A stretch of DNA of 64,000 nucleotides from Apostichopus japonicus (taxonomy: Eukaryota; Echinodermata; Holothuroidea; Aspidochirotida; Stichopodidae): assembly GCF_037975245.1 (NCBI RefSeq), contig NC_092582.1, forward strand, positions 2,371,001-2,435,000, given 5' to 3'. The position numbers were made by a program, and so were the translations under genes. Positions 1 to 11,710 of the stretch are shown piece after piece (position 1 is the first letter of the stretch; the number at the start of each line of letters is the position of its first letter). The notes under the pieces were generated by a model. That model ran no database searches. It saw only the letters and a list, made by a program, of their open reading frames with translations, and was not told the origin of the DNA.

Positions 1-889
1 AGCTTCATATTGGTTACATTTTATGTGCTTATACGTTTCTTCAACAGTCGTGGAAAGGCTCGGGACTATCAAGTGTCTTGTATAACGATCATAAGGTTTT
101 TATTTAAGACTAATGATACTCAATTGATGTAATATTAATCCATTCTACCCCCTCCCGTTACAATGCGGAATGTAATTCAAATGCTGGTTCAGCGTGCAGG
201 TTTTGCCCCCCCCCCCCCAAACCATACCATATTTTGTTCGGCATCGTGTAGTTTACATCATTATGAGCGGTCTGCATGTGTTTTACCAGTTTGATCAGCT
301 ATGGCTATGGCGTACAAGAAAAGACAATTGCGCCTTTTCGAGTTAATGTGGCTGATTGTTTTGCATAAATACATTCACACCACAGATCCACGGGCGGAGG
401 AAGAGGACTAAATCTGGATAGGGCAGAAAAGTCGTGGATCAGTAGGGCATGTGACGTTGAACCGAAAGTTAAAAGTGCCCTTTTTGAACGAAAAAGTTCA
501 CTTCGCAAATAACGCTTTCTCTGATTTAATTAAAAAACAAACATAACAAAAATAGCACCTCTAGTTTATATAAAGGGACACCAGCATTTTAAAATTTGAA
601 GCCATTTCCAAGGGGAGGGGGGGGGGGGGTAGCATGTGTCACTTATCCGTCTGGATTCCGCCGTCCCTGCACAGACCCGAAAGTCGAGTGCTGACCAGCT
701 CAACATTTTTGTCATCATCAATCCATTGCACTCAGGTTACCTAGTAATATCGATTGTTTCTTTTGAAATATTATGTCATAATTCAGGGGAAAAAGAGTTA
801 AAAGATTGTGACTCGATGAAGCAGTTTACTTCGTTTCATGTCAATTATGAATATTTTATGAGAACAAATATTTATACAACTTTGAAAGA
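1..889. other. Unassigned AT-rich DNA with C- and G-runs
   Basis: No gene recognised. It contains a C-run near 210-218 and a 13-base G-run at 617-629. The short open frames here have no splice context or recognisable family and look like chance. Confidence 0.6.
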
Positions 890-1573
890 GTGATGAAGAC
901 TTTCGATTCAGAAGACTCGTCAGAACAAAGTACCAAAATAAAGGTTATAAATAAATTTAAATAATTCATGAAAGAATAAACAAATGGAGCCGAAGACTGA
1001 ATTAGACGATGATATTGAATGGTTTCTAGAGCAACACATAGATTCATCATGTAAACAATCGGTTTAAGCTTTCTTAATGGAGGAATTCGCATAAATTATT
1101 TGAATATGATGATAGTGAGGATTATGATGATGCATTATATTGATCTAGTTGAATGTCATTGCTTTAGTCTAAGACTATGTAACTAAAGATAATGCATTAG
1201 TTTGTTCTGATCCTTGTCTTGGTTAATTAATTACATTACCAGAAGGAACACTGCTCACATTAATTTTTCAATTTTGAAACGGAACGTCTTAATAGATAAA
1301 TAGCATTTCCATTGACCCTGCGAACTTTCAAACCCAAAAATTGTAAATCAAAAATGTCAAAACCACGGGAACTACTTATAAATAATAGCAAAGAGATTAA
1401 ATATTATTATCTTTTAGGAGCGCGACTAGCGACTAATGTTGAGAAAAAAATCAAAATCACTGACAAATGTTGCAAAAGAAAAGAAATATGTTGAACTTGC
1501 TTTTCGCCAAAGAAGATGGTATACAAGCTACTTAACAGAATATATTCAAGGTCTTAATGAAGTGTTTCTATAG
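890..1573 (+). pseudogene. Cluster of short frameshifted coding-like fragments
   Basis: Several short frames on the plus strand read like protein but are broken by stops and frame changes. From about 892 a frame reads MKTFDSEDSSEQ; from 984 a 28-residue frame starts MEPKTELDDDIEWFLEQ; near 1097-1145 a third frame is acidic (LFEYDDSEDYDDALY). At 1436-1573 a 45-residue frame contains KEKKYVELAFRQRRWYTSYL and ends in a stop. A run of acidic, then basic and aromatic-rich pieces in changing frames is what an old transposase or other decayed ORF looks like. No conserved catalytic motif is visible, so no family is claimed. Chance short ORFs in AT-rich DNA remain a real alternative. Confidence 0.3.
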
Positions 1574-2252
1574 CCGCGTGGTGGTTATTGGTGCCATGTG
1601 TTTACATTCCTGTAATTTTATAAATCATCTTGGCCCTTCTAATTAACTTCATTATCACAGGATGTGTAGGGCAGACAAAAAATATTCATTATTTAATAGG
1701 AGTGCACTTAGTGGTTTGAGACACCTGTTTATTCTTCCATATTCAAGAATAACCATAATAATATCGCTGAACCTATAAGTATAAATTTAACAAAGGTAAA
1801 CTTTGAAGAAAATCGACATATGGATAGCGATAACATGTCGTAACGGTGTAAATGTCGTAAGGAGGTTAGAGGTGGAGAGAATTAGTACCTAACACGCAAG
1901 AGGTCGAGGTTAAGGTAGATTCGAAATTTAATTGATATATTTCATTAAAGCAACTATAAAAGGAAGTAAAAGTAAGCTACCGTTGATGCAATGAAAATTC
2001 AAGGTCTTAATTATTTTATGTAACTATTGAATTATTTTTTAACCTTAAAATAATCTCATCCCAAAATTGTAAATAATACGAAGGAAAAAAAAAAAATGAT
2101 ATAAAACCGCCGAAACATGTTACAAATGTTTGACACTTTGTAGAAAGCGTAGGTTTCGTATCTCAATGTGGTGTAAAATATTTAGGCTCTTGAAGCTTAC
2201 ATGTCTGTTAAAAATCCAAATTTCAACATATTTGATAATCTCTTAAAATTAA

Positions 2253-2253
<1 letters not shown>
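1574..2253. other. Unassigned AT-rich DNA
   Basis: No gene, RNA or repeat recognised; only A-runs such as that near 2083-2096. Confidence 0.6.
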
Positions 2254-2292
<39 letters not shown>

Positions 2293-2323
2293 ATATTTAT
2301 ATATATATATATATATATATATC
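2254..2323. repeat. (TA)n microsatellite, interrupted and self-complementary
   Basis: Two TA tracts separated by a short ccatattta spacer. The tract begins GGATATAT and ends ATATATCC, so the whole block is self-complementary. Tyr-Ile open frames on both strands here are artefacts of the repeat. Confidence 0.9.
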
Positions 2324-3493
2324 CATTCGATAAACGGATTCATATTATATCCAATTGATATCAACAAAATGTACGGTTTTCTCTGATATATTATCAACCG
2401 ATACTATACAAGTTTGAAGTGTTCATTGATTTCCTAGACTAGTATATCTGTATCATGTGAAAGTTGTAACGTAAGAAAGCTTCCATAGAAATATGAAACC
2501 AAATTTCAGTGCATGCTTTGACAGCATGTAAACCAGTTTACTAGGGCGTAAGAATCAGAGCACGAGGAGTATGTATACTGACTTCTCTCCCTCGCACAAT
2601 AATTCCCCTCCCCCCCCGCCCCTAAACTTGCAAAAAAAGGAAATAATTCAAAGAAAATCAACTCAACCCCCATTCTGACGAGAAAATACGATATATAGAA
2701 AACAACATGTTGGAACATGTTGCAAACAATTTTTGGTGACTTCCCGCCCCCCCCCCCCACTCCCGTACCCAAACTTCTCAGACTCCTGTAATGCTATCAG
2801 GTTAATTTCAATTGTTTTCGGTCCTTGTACATTATTTTAATACGAAAAGTAGCAAGCAAGGGAGTAACTTTGGTAAGAATTCATTCTGTGTAAAGATAGG
2901 TCACTAATCCTGTACATATAATACCTCCGTACTGATGAAACGAAAAGTAGTTTTGTGTGACAAAAAGGAATAATTTTAAACAAACTTTAAAAAAAAACGA
3001 TAAATTGTCAACTACTGAAGATGTGTTCCATCTTCTGGATGCGGTATTCTGGTTTTTATTAACACGTAAATTAGCCTCATCCATCTTGACATGCAACATG
3101 TAACCAAATTAATAGACACAAAACCACAGTGTTTTCTTTTAATATCGTAATGTATCATATCTCGCCCGTCTGTTGTGCGATGCCGACGTTTTGTATTTAC
3201 CTATATCGGAATGGAACATTCCAAACCGCTGCTAACCATTATGTGTTTCGCTCGGTTTTAGTTTTAGATTAAAGCCCATATAGCATACAGGAGGAAACCA
3301 ACGTAACTTTTTATCCTCTATCGGCCAATGCGCTCGATTCGAAGAACTTTGGGATTGTTTAATATAACTCAGGAGAAAAAGAAGGAATTTCTCTAAACCA
3401 GTACACCGAACTAGTTTTCTTGGACGGAAAACAGGAAGGAACATTTACCTTAATTTTTCTTTTGACTGTTGACAACTTTTTTAATATTATAAA
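2324..3493. other. Unassigned DNA with C-runs
   Basis: C-runs near 2610 and 2745-2758. The open frames that cross them (for example an 88-residue minus-strand frame at 2506-2772 with a run of glycines) come from the homopolymers. No gene recognised. Confidence 0.6.
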
Positions 3494-3506
3494 ATGGCTT
3501 TCTACG
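3494..3506 (+). CDS. Possible very short first coding exon (weak)
   Basis: An ATG in good translation context (AAAATGG) at 3494 is followed after 13 bases by a consensus 5' splice donor, G|GTAAGTA, with the donor GT at 3507. The exon would encode only MAFY plus one base of the next codon. Very short first coding exons exist, but no upstream promoter element and no downstream exon can be identified. Function unknown; a chance match is quite possible. Confidence 0.15.
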
Positions 3507-3512
3507 GTAAGT

Positions 3513-6357
3513 AATGACGTCGAATTATCGTTCGTAAATTACGTTCAAAATTCAATGTTTTTATTTGTAATTCCATCATTAAATATTACTATATTTTACT
3601 TTATTTATGATATATAAATATATTTATTAAATATTTCATATATTATAACTAATCTAATGTTATTCTGAAAGAAACTCTATAATAATGTGAAACTTGTTTG
3701 TTGGTGAGTACTAATCGACTTGATCTTATCACATATCTTATCTATCGTATCTGATATCAGTAAACGAAGATTTTATATCTAGGATTTTCTAGGCAAGACG
3801 CGATGTGCTTTAAGCTGTATAGTTGGATTTGATATTTTACAAATTCCGTCCGAAACTGAAGTATGATGTTCGTATTACCAGTGCATCAGATATGCGATTA
3901 AAATCATTTGTAACGTAAAGATTAAAGTATCTTGTAACTTTGAAGTTATCTTCCGGTGCTTGTAATCTCAAACTTTCTTGAAGTACGGGAAAGTTTCGGT
4001 GAGCTGATAAAATGTGTGTGTTTTTTTTTACACTAAATAACAGAAGAATGCTTTCGCAAGGTCTGAAAATTTCAAACTACCACACAATTAATCATAGCAT
4101 CTTATCGCATATCGTCTGTGTGTATGTTTGTTTAATGATGATTTCACGAAATACTGTTCAATTTACACAGAAGCAAATTACTCCGTTTGGAAATCCCAGT
4201 TGTGACCGTTCTTGTAACTAAACCTGTAGTTACGCTGGAGGTTATGAAATAGACCTAGTTTCAAACACCGACACGTCTCGAGGTCCCTTCGTTAACCTTA
4301 ATACGTCATAAAATATAAAACAAAACAGATTTGATATTTAATGAGTATAAAACTCATAAGTAAAGTTTGACCTCTTATTTTCGCTTTGCATGAGTTTTTT
4401 TCTTCTTTTAATGGGCAAATATGACTTTCGAAGAACAAAATAATTTCATAGGTCTGAATGGAGTACAGGAAAGTTTTAAATGATGCAAGCAGTAAAATGA
4501 TTAGAGGTATTTAATATTGGAAAATTAACCACTTTCTTATTGTCATGTAATTAACAAGATCATATAAAAGCAAGTCTCTCATTTTCTAATGATTATAGAT
4601 ATATTTTGTACGAGTTATTGTAACTAACAAACAATTTCAGTTTAAGTCAGAGGGAATTTAGCTGTAATTCCATATTCAAATTTTTATTGGTTCAGCGATA
4701 TTTAAAGTAAAAATAGTAATGAATTGTCCATATCTATATCTATATTTTTTGTATACTTTTTAATTGTGGTTTTGTGGAATAAAGCATTTATTCCTTAGTT
4801 ACATAACACTGTCATCTTATAAAATCTACTTACAGTGGTTTCTTGATCTTCGACTCGAATTTTGACGAACTCGAGAAAATTAAATTTGTAATTGTTTATT
4901 CTGCAATCATCTTACCAGTACGCATGATAAATTACACTCATATCATTTGTTTTTATTCCGCTACAAATTACTAAGGGTATTAGCGCTTTACTATACAGAA
5001 AATGATTAGCAATATAACATGAGTATATATTCCACACTAACTGAGAAAAGCTTGGCGATCCTTGTGATTTGTGTTCATATGATTGTTTAGCTTTTCCTAA
5101 TACCCCATGTCACAAACATCAGCTCTTATTACATCCGCTGTTTCTTCGCCCTGTCTTACTATTATCAGGACCATTTAAGATTGTGTGTGTCGTGCATACA
5201 TGGAGGTTTATTGCAAATAAAACAAGAGTTTGCGGAGAAAATAATTTATCTCAGACATTTCTTTCTTATTCGCTCAAACCAAAGAAAGAAAGATAACGAG
5301 AGCTAGAGAGGTGGAGAGAGGTGAAGGCATGAACGGACCTCAATATATGTATGTCGGATTGCGAAGTACTTCCGTCCTAATGGCTTCTCAACTGTTAAGA
5401 TGTAAACATGAATGTTATGATTGTCGAGGTCAGGTAATTGAGGGGGGGGGAGAGATGTGCACGTTTTATTGTTGATTCATTAACTGAGAGGGATTCAAAT
5501 ATCCAAGTTATTCTTCTATCAACGCTATAGGCTTCGTGTATGTGTAATAGGAATTGTTAAACAACCTCCCTTTGAGCTGTGGGCTATGGTCATCGATTTT
5601 TGGCAGTTTTAATACATGTATGTAAACATTACCGCACTCAAGATAAGATTACGAATTAATCAAATGAAGGCTTTCGTCCAAAATGTTGCACCCAAGGAAA
5701 TGTTGCCTGTATGTAGAAATTATTGATATTTCCGTCCGTTTTCTACAAAATGTATTGCATCAGTCCTTTTTCTATATTACTTGCAATAACCACATTATAA
5801 AGCTCTCATTTGGGAGACATATATGCACGTTTTGCCGCATTTAGTGAGGTAAACCTCGGGTAAAAAGCTGAAGAAAAGTACCGTACTACGTATATGTATA
5901 TAATGACCAAAACAATGCTTTTCCTGAAGATGTGAACACATTCATATAACAAGAATTTCTAGTTCCGTTTATCTGTAAAAAATCACTATTATCCTTACAA
6001 TTCTTTTCAGTTGCAATTTTTCTTTCCAAACGTTTGAATTGAGGTTTAATCCTCTGTTGTTGTCTCGAATATCGATTTATCCGCATTGAAAATTGTTTAT
6101 ATATATTAATATTTCATGGTTCTATTGAGACGTACCGTTCCCCCAAATACAGATACATGCATATTTTAGTTGCTGCAGCAACCGCACGAATAGTATACTG
6201 ATTAACTCAATGATAACTCTGTTTTAATAAATTTAGAAAACGACTAGGCTTACTAAGGAATAATTGATATAATTAACCGGGCTTTACGTTGTTTATCACA
6301 ATCAGTCGCTTCCATGACGATTACCTGATATCGAGGCTGATTTATCACGTACACTTA
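3513..6357. other. Unassigned AT-rich DNA
   Basis: No gene, RNA gene or repeat family recognised over about 2.8 kb. A nine-base G-run lies near 5442-5450 and an ACGTCA-type CRE half-site near 4303. Open frames are short and without family resemblance. Confidence 0.55.
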
Positions 6358-6432
6358 TCAACTAATTTTTGGCGGGAAAGAGAAAACACTGTAGAGCGCC
6401 GATGCGGACCATTGCTCTACAAAATTAGTTGA
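6358..6432. repeat. Interrupted 19-bp inverted repeat with an E2F-type site
   Basis: The right arm 6414-6432 (GCTCTACAAAATTAGTTGA) is one continuous sequence. Its exact complement on the left is split in two, TCAACTAATTTT at 6358-6369 and GTAGAGC at 6391-6397, by a 21-base insert (6370-6390). The 16-base loop is 6398-6413. TTTGGCGGGAAA at 6368-6379, spanning the first junction, matches the E2F site consensus. It could be a folded RNA, a decayed foldback element or a regulatory site; the sequence alone does not decide. Confidence 0.6.
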
Positions 6433-7089
6433 GCGCGGAATCAAAAGGAGTTTTTTGCTTTTGAATGATTTCACTTTAACAAATGAAATTGAACCAGCTA
6501 TGCCAATAAACTAAAAGAGATGTTATTTGGTATTTAAGGGAGTTGGAAAACACATGTATAGAATTTCAGACCGTATTTAGTCATTGTTACTGTCGTTACC
6601 ATGACAAATATCAAGATAAGTCTTATCTGCATGGTGTTTTTCGTAGAATCTCGATTATCTGATTATCTTAACTCGCAGATTGAATTTCTGCCATTTTGTT
6701 TTGCATATCTATACCACGTATCGACGAACCTTATGTATTATCACATAGGAAACTTCCAACTGTTTTCTGACGTATATATGTTATAGTTACCCGTTCAGCC
6801 CTGACTTCAATACCCAATAATGGTTCTCCCCAATCACCCCACTGCTTCCCGTCCCACCCCCACCGGCAGCCCAACGGTGTCTGCATGTCTGTCACAGTCT
6901 GCCAAAGTTATTAAAGATGTACCAGTAACCAACCTCAATACAGGACTAAGCCAAAAACTGTACAAGTCATAGAGCTTTGTATTTGCTCAGTAGAACTGGT
7001 ATGATTGAAAGGTACAGTGTTATTACATTACCCTCGATGTGGGTAATATAAGACTATAGTATTACCCCTGTATCAAGTCACATGATGAT
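6433..7089. other. Unassigned DNA
   Basis: No gene recognised. A C-rich stretch at about 6826-6870 has no clear identity. Confidence 0.55.
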
Positions 7090-7300
7090 TCTGAACGGAC
7101 ACGAATGGTCACGGCCTTTTGGCTAAGATCATGTGTAGTATCTGTTCCCTTTCGAGGGGAATGGTGATGCACACCTGACGATGATCACTCAGTCACAGTC
7201 CCGATTCAAGGGGACTGGGGTTGAGAGCGGATCAGTCGTTCGGTAGTTTGGTTTTCGTGCCCAGGTTCTTTCCTAGGCGACTTCTCCTTAAAAAATAGAA
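7090..7300 (+). repeat. U2 snRNA-derived SINE-like element
   Basis: Positions 7112-7147 match the 5' part of spliceosomal U2 snRNA over 36 bases with one mismatch. The matched part runs from the 5' stem-loop (CGGCCTTTTGGCTAAGATCA) through the branch-site recognition segment (GTGTAGTATCTGTTC). After that the U2 match stops: the Sm site and 3' stem-loops are absent, so this is not a working U2 gene. The following body (about 7185-7295) resembles two sequences at 49985-50090 and 50125-50230, sharing words such as ggttgag-g-ggatca and tttggtttt. A snRNA head joined to a repeated body is the structure of a snRNA-derived SINE. Family name unknown. Confidence 0.65.
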
Positions 7301-7379
7301 TGGTCCCACCAGGCTGCGATCAAGTCAAGCTTTATTTGCAACAATTATTTATTTTCGGCTTAATTGTGAACGTTTTGGT

Positions 7380-7640
7380 CAAGCTGTTAAGGACTAGGGA
7401 TTAAGGATCTATGCATTACAGGATCCAGATTTCTGGTTAGATCATAACCTTGTGTCTTTTTGGCAAGACACTCTCTTCACCCAGGGAACGGGGACCTGTG
7501 AGGTAACTTATATATCTAGTTCACTGCGCCGCATTATAGCTGCAACACTGTGTGGAGTATCCCTTGCACGCGTAGATGTTGCGCAATGCAGGGCCCCTGT
7601 AGGGGACTGTTTGAAATTGTGCATCTATATATGTGTTTAG
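7380..7640 (+). repeat. Second SINE-like repeat with an L2/MIR-like segment
   Basis: The segment around 7450-7500 (ttgtgtc, tggcaagacact, ttcacccagg) resembles the short conserved block near the 3' end of L2 LINEs and SINEs mobilised by them. It is followed by GC-richer DNA (gcgccgcattatagctgcaa; acgcgtagatgttgcgcaa) unlike its surroundings. The resemblance is from memory and the limits are approximate. The open frame at 7452-7640 is not taken as a gene. Confidence 0.4.
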
Positions 7641-8423
7641 CAGTGCCAAGTTTACTGTAGTAAAGATATGTGAGGAGGCCTAGGCCTAGATACAAGACTC
7701 TGTTACTAAAAGTGAGTGGATTTCCATACAAAAGTAAACAATTTCAATGAATCTGTCCCTCAAAGCGTATACCATCGTTCTGTCTATATCGTCCTTTTTT
7801 GTTGTTGCTAGAATTCATCTCAAAATCTTGGATTTGAACATTTTCAGGGATTTTTTTTTCTGTCTCTCAAAACTTGATTGATTAGAAAACGCGAGTACAG
7901 CCATACACTGTAACACCAACCAGTGGCATACATTTACAAGATCACAGTCGTGTGAACTGTGAAAAAAACACATGCTATGGGAGTTCACTACGGAACTATA
8001 TGCTTAATTTCAATTCATGTCAGTTGATATTTTAATGAAAAAGTAAGACCAAACTGTATCAAATCGGATACTGTCTCAGTAAAGTTGGAATATATTGTTA
8101 TAGCGTGTGCAATGTATTCGTAATTCAACCTTTCTTACAACTTGACTCTCTTTCACTCAATGCATATTATGGAGCTTTATGCAAATTTAGATTCATCATG
8201 CGCATATTTAACTGCCGTATACCCTCCCAAACGAAGGTATAATGTTTATACATGCAAACTGTGGCTCAGTAAGGGGAACTATGTAGACGCAATGTTTTAT
8301 TTTGTAATAACAATTAAAAAAAAGCCTTTCTGAAACTGGCCCCTGTAAACAAGAAATTGGGATGGATAGGATAGAATAAGTTCCCCAGGAAGGCCATCAG
8401 TGGAATAAAATAAGGGTGTCTTT
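7641..8423. other. Unassigned AT-rich DNA
   Basis: No gene or repeat recognised; a T-run lies near 7850. Confidence 0.6.
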
Positions 8424-8498
8424 ACTCTATTTAAAGTCAATGGTAAATATATATGAAAATAATACTCTATTTAAAGTCAATGGTAAATATATATGAAT
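8421..8498. repeat. 40-bp unit tandemly duplicated
   Basis: The sequence from tactctatttaaagtcaatg to atatatgaa at about 8423-8456 is repeated exactly at 8463-8496, a head-to-tail duplication with a 40-bp period. Near-perfect identity suggests a recent event. Confidence 0.85.
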
Positions 8499-10712
8499 CT
8501 AATGCATGTGCAGTGTTAATAGTAAATATACAATAAAGACAGTTTTATGATTGTTTCAATCATGTGGTAAATTCAATAGAATTTATGACTTTTGTAAGAA
8601 TCTGAACGAATCGATCCACCCACCATTCCCCGATCCCTCTTCGCCCCTCGACGAATCTAGCCAATGCATCATATAGAGTTTAGTAATTGTATTTGATTTA
8701 TCCCAAATGTGTTTAGTTTCGGCCTCAGATATAGGTCTTTCTTCTTCCTTACGTTTGGTTCAACGCCTGAACGCTATTGGTTTCTACTGAGTAGCTGATT
8801 ATATGTTAGTTGCTGAGCTGTCCAAAAGCGATGAAAAGTGGAGCCAAAAGTTTGCAATTGTTAGGAGAATTAGCGGAGAATGTGGTTGTGTAGGTGAGGG
8901 TACAGTGAGGTCTTGAGGCGGGGGGGGGGGTGCGTTTGTTCAAAATCTGTGAGGAGTGTGAGCCAGTTCCCTCATCTCACGAAAAAATTACCAAACCCAC
9001 CATAGCTCGCCACTCACCAATAACTGTCTATTCAACCAATAAACCAAGTGTCCAATGGGGCCCCATGGATAAGGGGTTATAGAGGTAAAAAGGGTCTTCA
9101 TGAACACTTCCAGGCGAGACCTAAATAGGGGCAAACCTAAATAGGGGGAACGTGGGGGGGGGGGGGAATAAGCAAGCACGTGGTGCCTAAGGGCCTTAGA
9201 TGGTGTCTTTTCTATCCTAAACTATTCTCAAAAGTTTAAGTCCATATGTAGGATAATATGAATACTTTGTACTTCTTGAAGTATTGTCTTTTATTGTTTG
9301 AAAAACTAATTCTTAATCCCTAAATCCTCATAACTATAAAGTTAATTTTGCCAAGCACTTGCCCTCGCAAAGAAATGCACAAACAAATACAAGGATTTCA
9401 AATATGTATTTATATATTTTGAATGATGAATCAAAACTAATCTTCCCGAAATTGGTTTCCTCATGAGATGGGTTTGTAACGTAGTACCCGGCGGCAGAAA
9501 GTCTTGGGTTTACCGTCGTATCTCAACCGCCGTATTCCAAAAGAAGAAAATCGAAAATCGAAAAAAGAAAATATTTATGCAATGCGTTCTTGTTTACAAA
9601 ATCTCCCGTCGACTTTCTTTAGAACTGTGTCATTCCGTGATACCAGAATTAATTATATAGAGCAATCCCATGAGCTGTCGTAGAGAAATGAATTTGGGGG
9701 TAAGGACATTCTTATATGAAAGGGGTCTGTATCTCCCCCCCCCCTCCCCCATACTCCACTCCAAAGATATGCTGTCCCAGTTTTAGTGAAATGATATTAC
9801 TAGTTTAATTGAATGATAGCCATATGCTTTGTTATTTACGAGAAGGAACAGCAGCACACCTTTTAATATAACAAAATGGTAATTTGAAATTGAAGAAAAA
9901 TAAAGCGCCTTTTTAATGTATGGAAAGAGGTACATATCAATGTTGTTCACAAAAGTTGGTTGGTAGGCACGCGTCCATGTACTGCCCTTGCTATGCCCCC
10001 CCCCCCCCCCCCACCCTAGATATTCTCATTGCTATATCTGGCCCAGAAAATAGCTCACATATTTCAGCGATTTGTTCTTTATTATTTAAATTATACTTTG
10101 TTATTTCAACTCCAGCAGATATGTTAATCAATGTAATATTGACTGTAATGGAAACCACCTCTCAGAATATCGTCAAATCTGGGAAACTACTTAACTAACT
10201 TAGTATGATTTTGGCCAGTAGCTCGTGTCGTGATCTTAGGTAATGGTTTTTAGATCTGTATTTACTATCTAGAGCCGACATTTTTCTTGATTGCGTCTCC
10301 CTAGAACGACACTTTGCTTTTTTTCTTCTTTTTTTTTTTCTTCTTCGTATATCCTCGAGCGAACGACTGACAGATTGGATCAAAAAAAAAAAAAACACAC
10401 ATAGTAAACATAACATAGGTTTATATACTCTATTATCATTATAACAAAATGTAAAAAAATCTTCATCTAATCGCTACTCTGGAGAAATCATTTCCGTATA
10501 ATATTATACTCTCACTCAGAACGTTTGTCATCTGAGACGATTAAGATCAACATTAAACCGAATACAAACTGTGTTTTTATTAGATCGCCAATCATCTCCT
10601 GTTTATTCATTAGTCAGAACGAGACATAATTTTCTATGCCTTTTGACTATGTTAGTACAGAAATGTATACGAGTTATATTATGGCTGATTATTCCATACA
10701 CTGGACATTACA
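8499..10712. other. Unassigned DNA with four G/C homopolymers
   Basis: G-runs at about 8920-8930 and 9154-9166, C-runs at about 9735-9745 and 9996-10012 (17 bases). No gene recognised; open frames at 8988-9179 and 9920-10198 cross homopolymers and have no family resemblance. Confidence 0.55.
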
Positions 10713-10815
10713 TCGTCATACAATGTCGCCGTCATACCGTTTCATCGTCAAACCGTTCATCGTCATACCGTTCATCGTCATACCGTTCATCGTCATACCG
10801 TTTCGTCGTCATCGT
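10713..10815. repeat. 16-bp minisatellite
   Basis: Units of CGTTCATCGTCATACC repeat head to tail with a 16-bp period, cleanest at 10745-10800, with diverged copies at both ends. The 95- and 129-residue open frames crossing it are repeat-driven. Confidence 0.85.
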
Positions 10816-10970
10816 CTGTATAATCGTCGTACGGTGTCGTCACACCGGCTCGATATAATCATACCGCAATACTTACATCTCATCACTGCCGTATGTAACT
10901 TTGCGTTGAGAATATTAGTTTCATATGCGCATGGCCTACCGAGTCGTTACAAGGCATTATCACAACGCTA

Positions 10971-11385
10971 TGATGCCACATCGCGTTATCACACAGTGAT
11001 GTCACATCGCGTTATCACACAGTGATGTCACATCGCGTTATCACACAGCGATGTGACATCGCGTTACCACACAGTGATGTCACATCGCATTATCACACAG
11101 TGATGTCACATCGAATTATCACACAGCGATGTCACATCGCGTTATCACACAGGGATGTCACATCGCATTATCACACAATGATGTCACATCGCATTATCAC
11201 ACAGCGATGTCACATTGCGTTATCACAACGCGATGTCACATCGCGTTATCACACAGCGATGTCAAATCGCGTTATCACGCAGCGATGTCACATCGCGTTA
11301 TCACGCAGCGATGTCACATCGCGTTATCACGCAGCGATGTCACATCGCGTTATCACACATGCACAGCGTTGTCACACCGCGTCGT
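10971..11385. repeat. 26-bp minisatellite, about 15-16 copies
   Basis: Each unit reads roughly GATGTCACATCGCGTTAT followed by CACACAGY. Most units contain GCGATGTCACATCGC or a close variant, a palindrome with 6-bp arms and a 3-base centre, and a CRE-like TGATGTCA appears in several. The period is not a multiple of three, so all three frames stay open and give Ser-His-Arg-Val-Ile-Thr-rich translations; these are not proteins. There are no unique spacers and no flanking genes, so it is not a CRISPR array. Confidence 0.9.
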
Positions 11386-11645
11386 CATACAACGTAGTTG
11401 CATAATCATGTCGCATTGTTTATATTTAATGAATGACTGATGTAACCAAGGTTGAGAATACAAACGTTTTCAGGTTTCGAAATTTTAGATGGCATTCATT
11501 GCAAACTAAGTTTCTTTTTGCGTCCGATTTGGGAAAATGGTCCATCATTTTTGCCACATGTAAACTAAATTGCCCAGACAAGTTCACTTTAAATAAGAAA
11601 GAATAGTTAAAATTATTAAGTCTCTACTTGCAATTAATACCAAAT

Positions 11646-11710
11646 GAGGGGAGGGGAGAGGAGAGGAGGGGAAGGGGAAGAGGAAGGGGAAGGGGAGGGG
11701 AGGGGAGGGT
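11646..11710. repeat. Polypurine (GGGGA)n-type tract
   Basis: About 65 bases of nothing but G and A on the plus strand, in GGGGA/GGGAA-type steps. Such tracts can form triplex or G-quadruplex structures. Confidence 0.9.

Noticed and set aside
7112-7147. Functional U2 snRNA gene
   Set aside because: Only the first part of U2 is present; Sm site and 3' stem-loops are missing and a different repeat body follows.
10971-11385. CRISPR-like palindromic repeat
   Set aside because: The 26-bp units are contiguous with no spacers.
10636-11440. Overlapping open frames of 60-129 residues rich in SHRVITQ
   Set aside because: They are translations of the 16- and 26-bp minisatellites, whose period leaves all three frames open.
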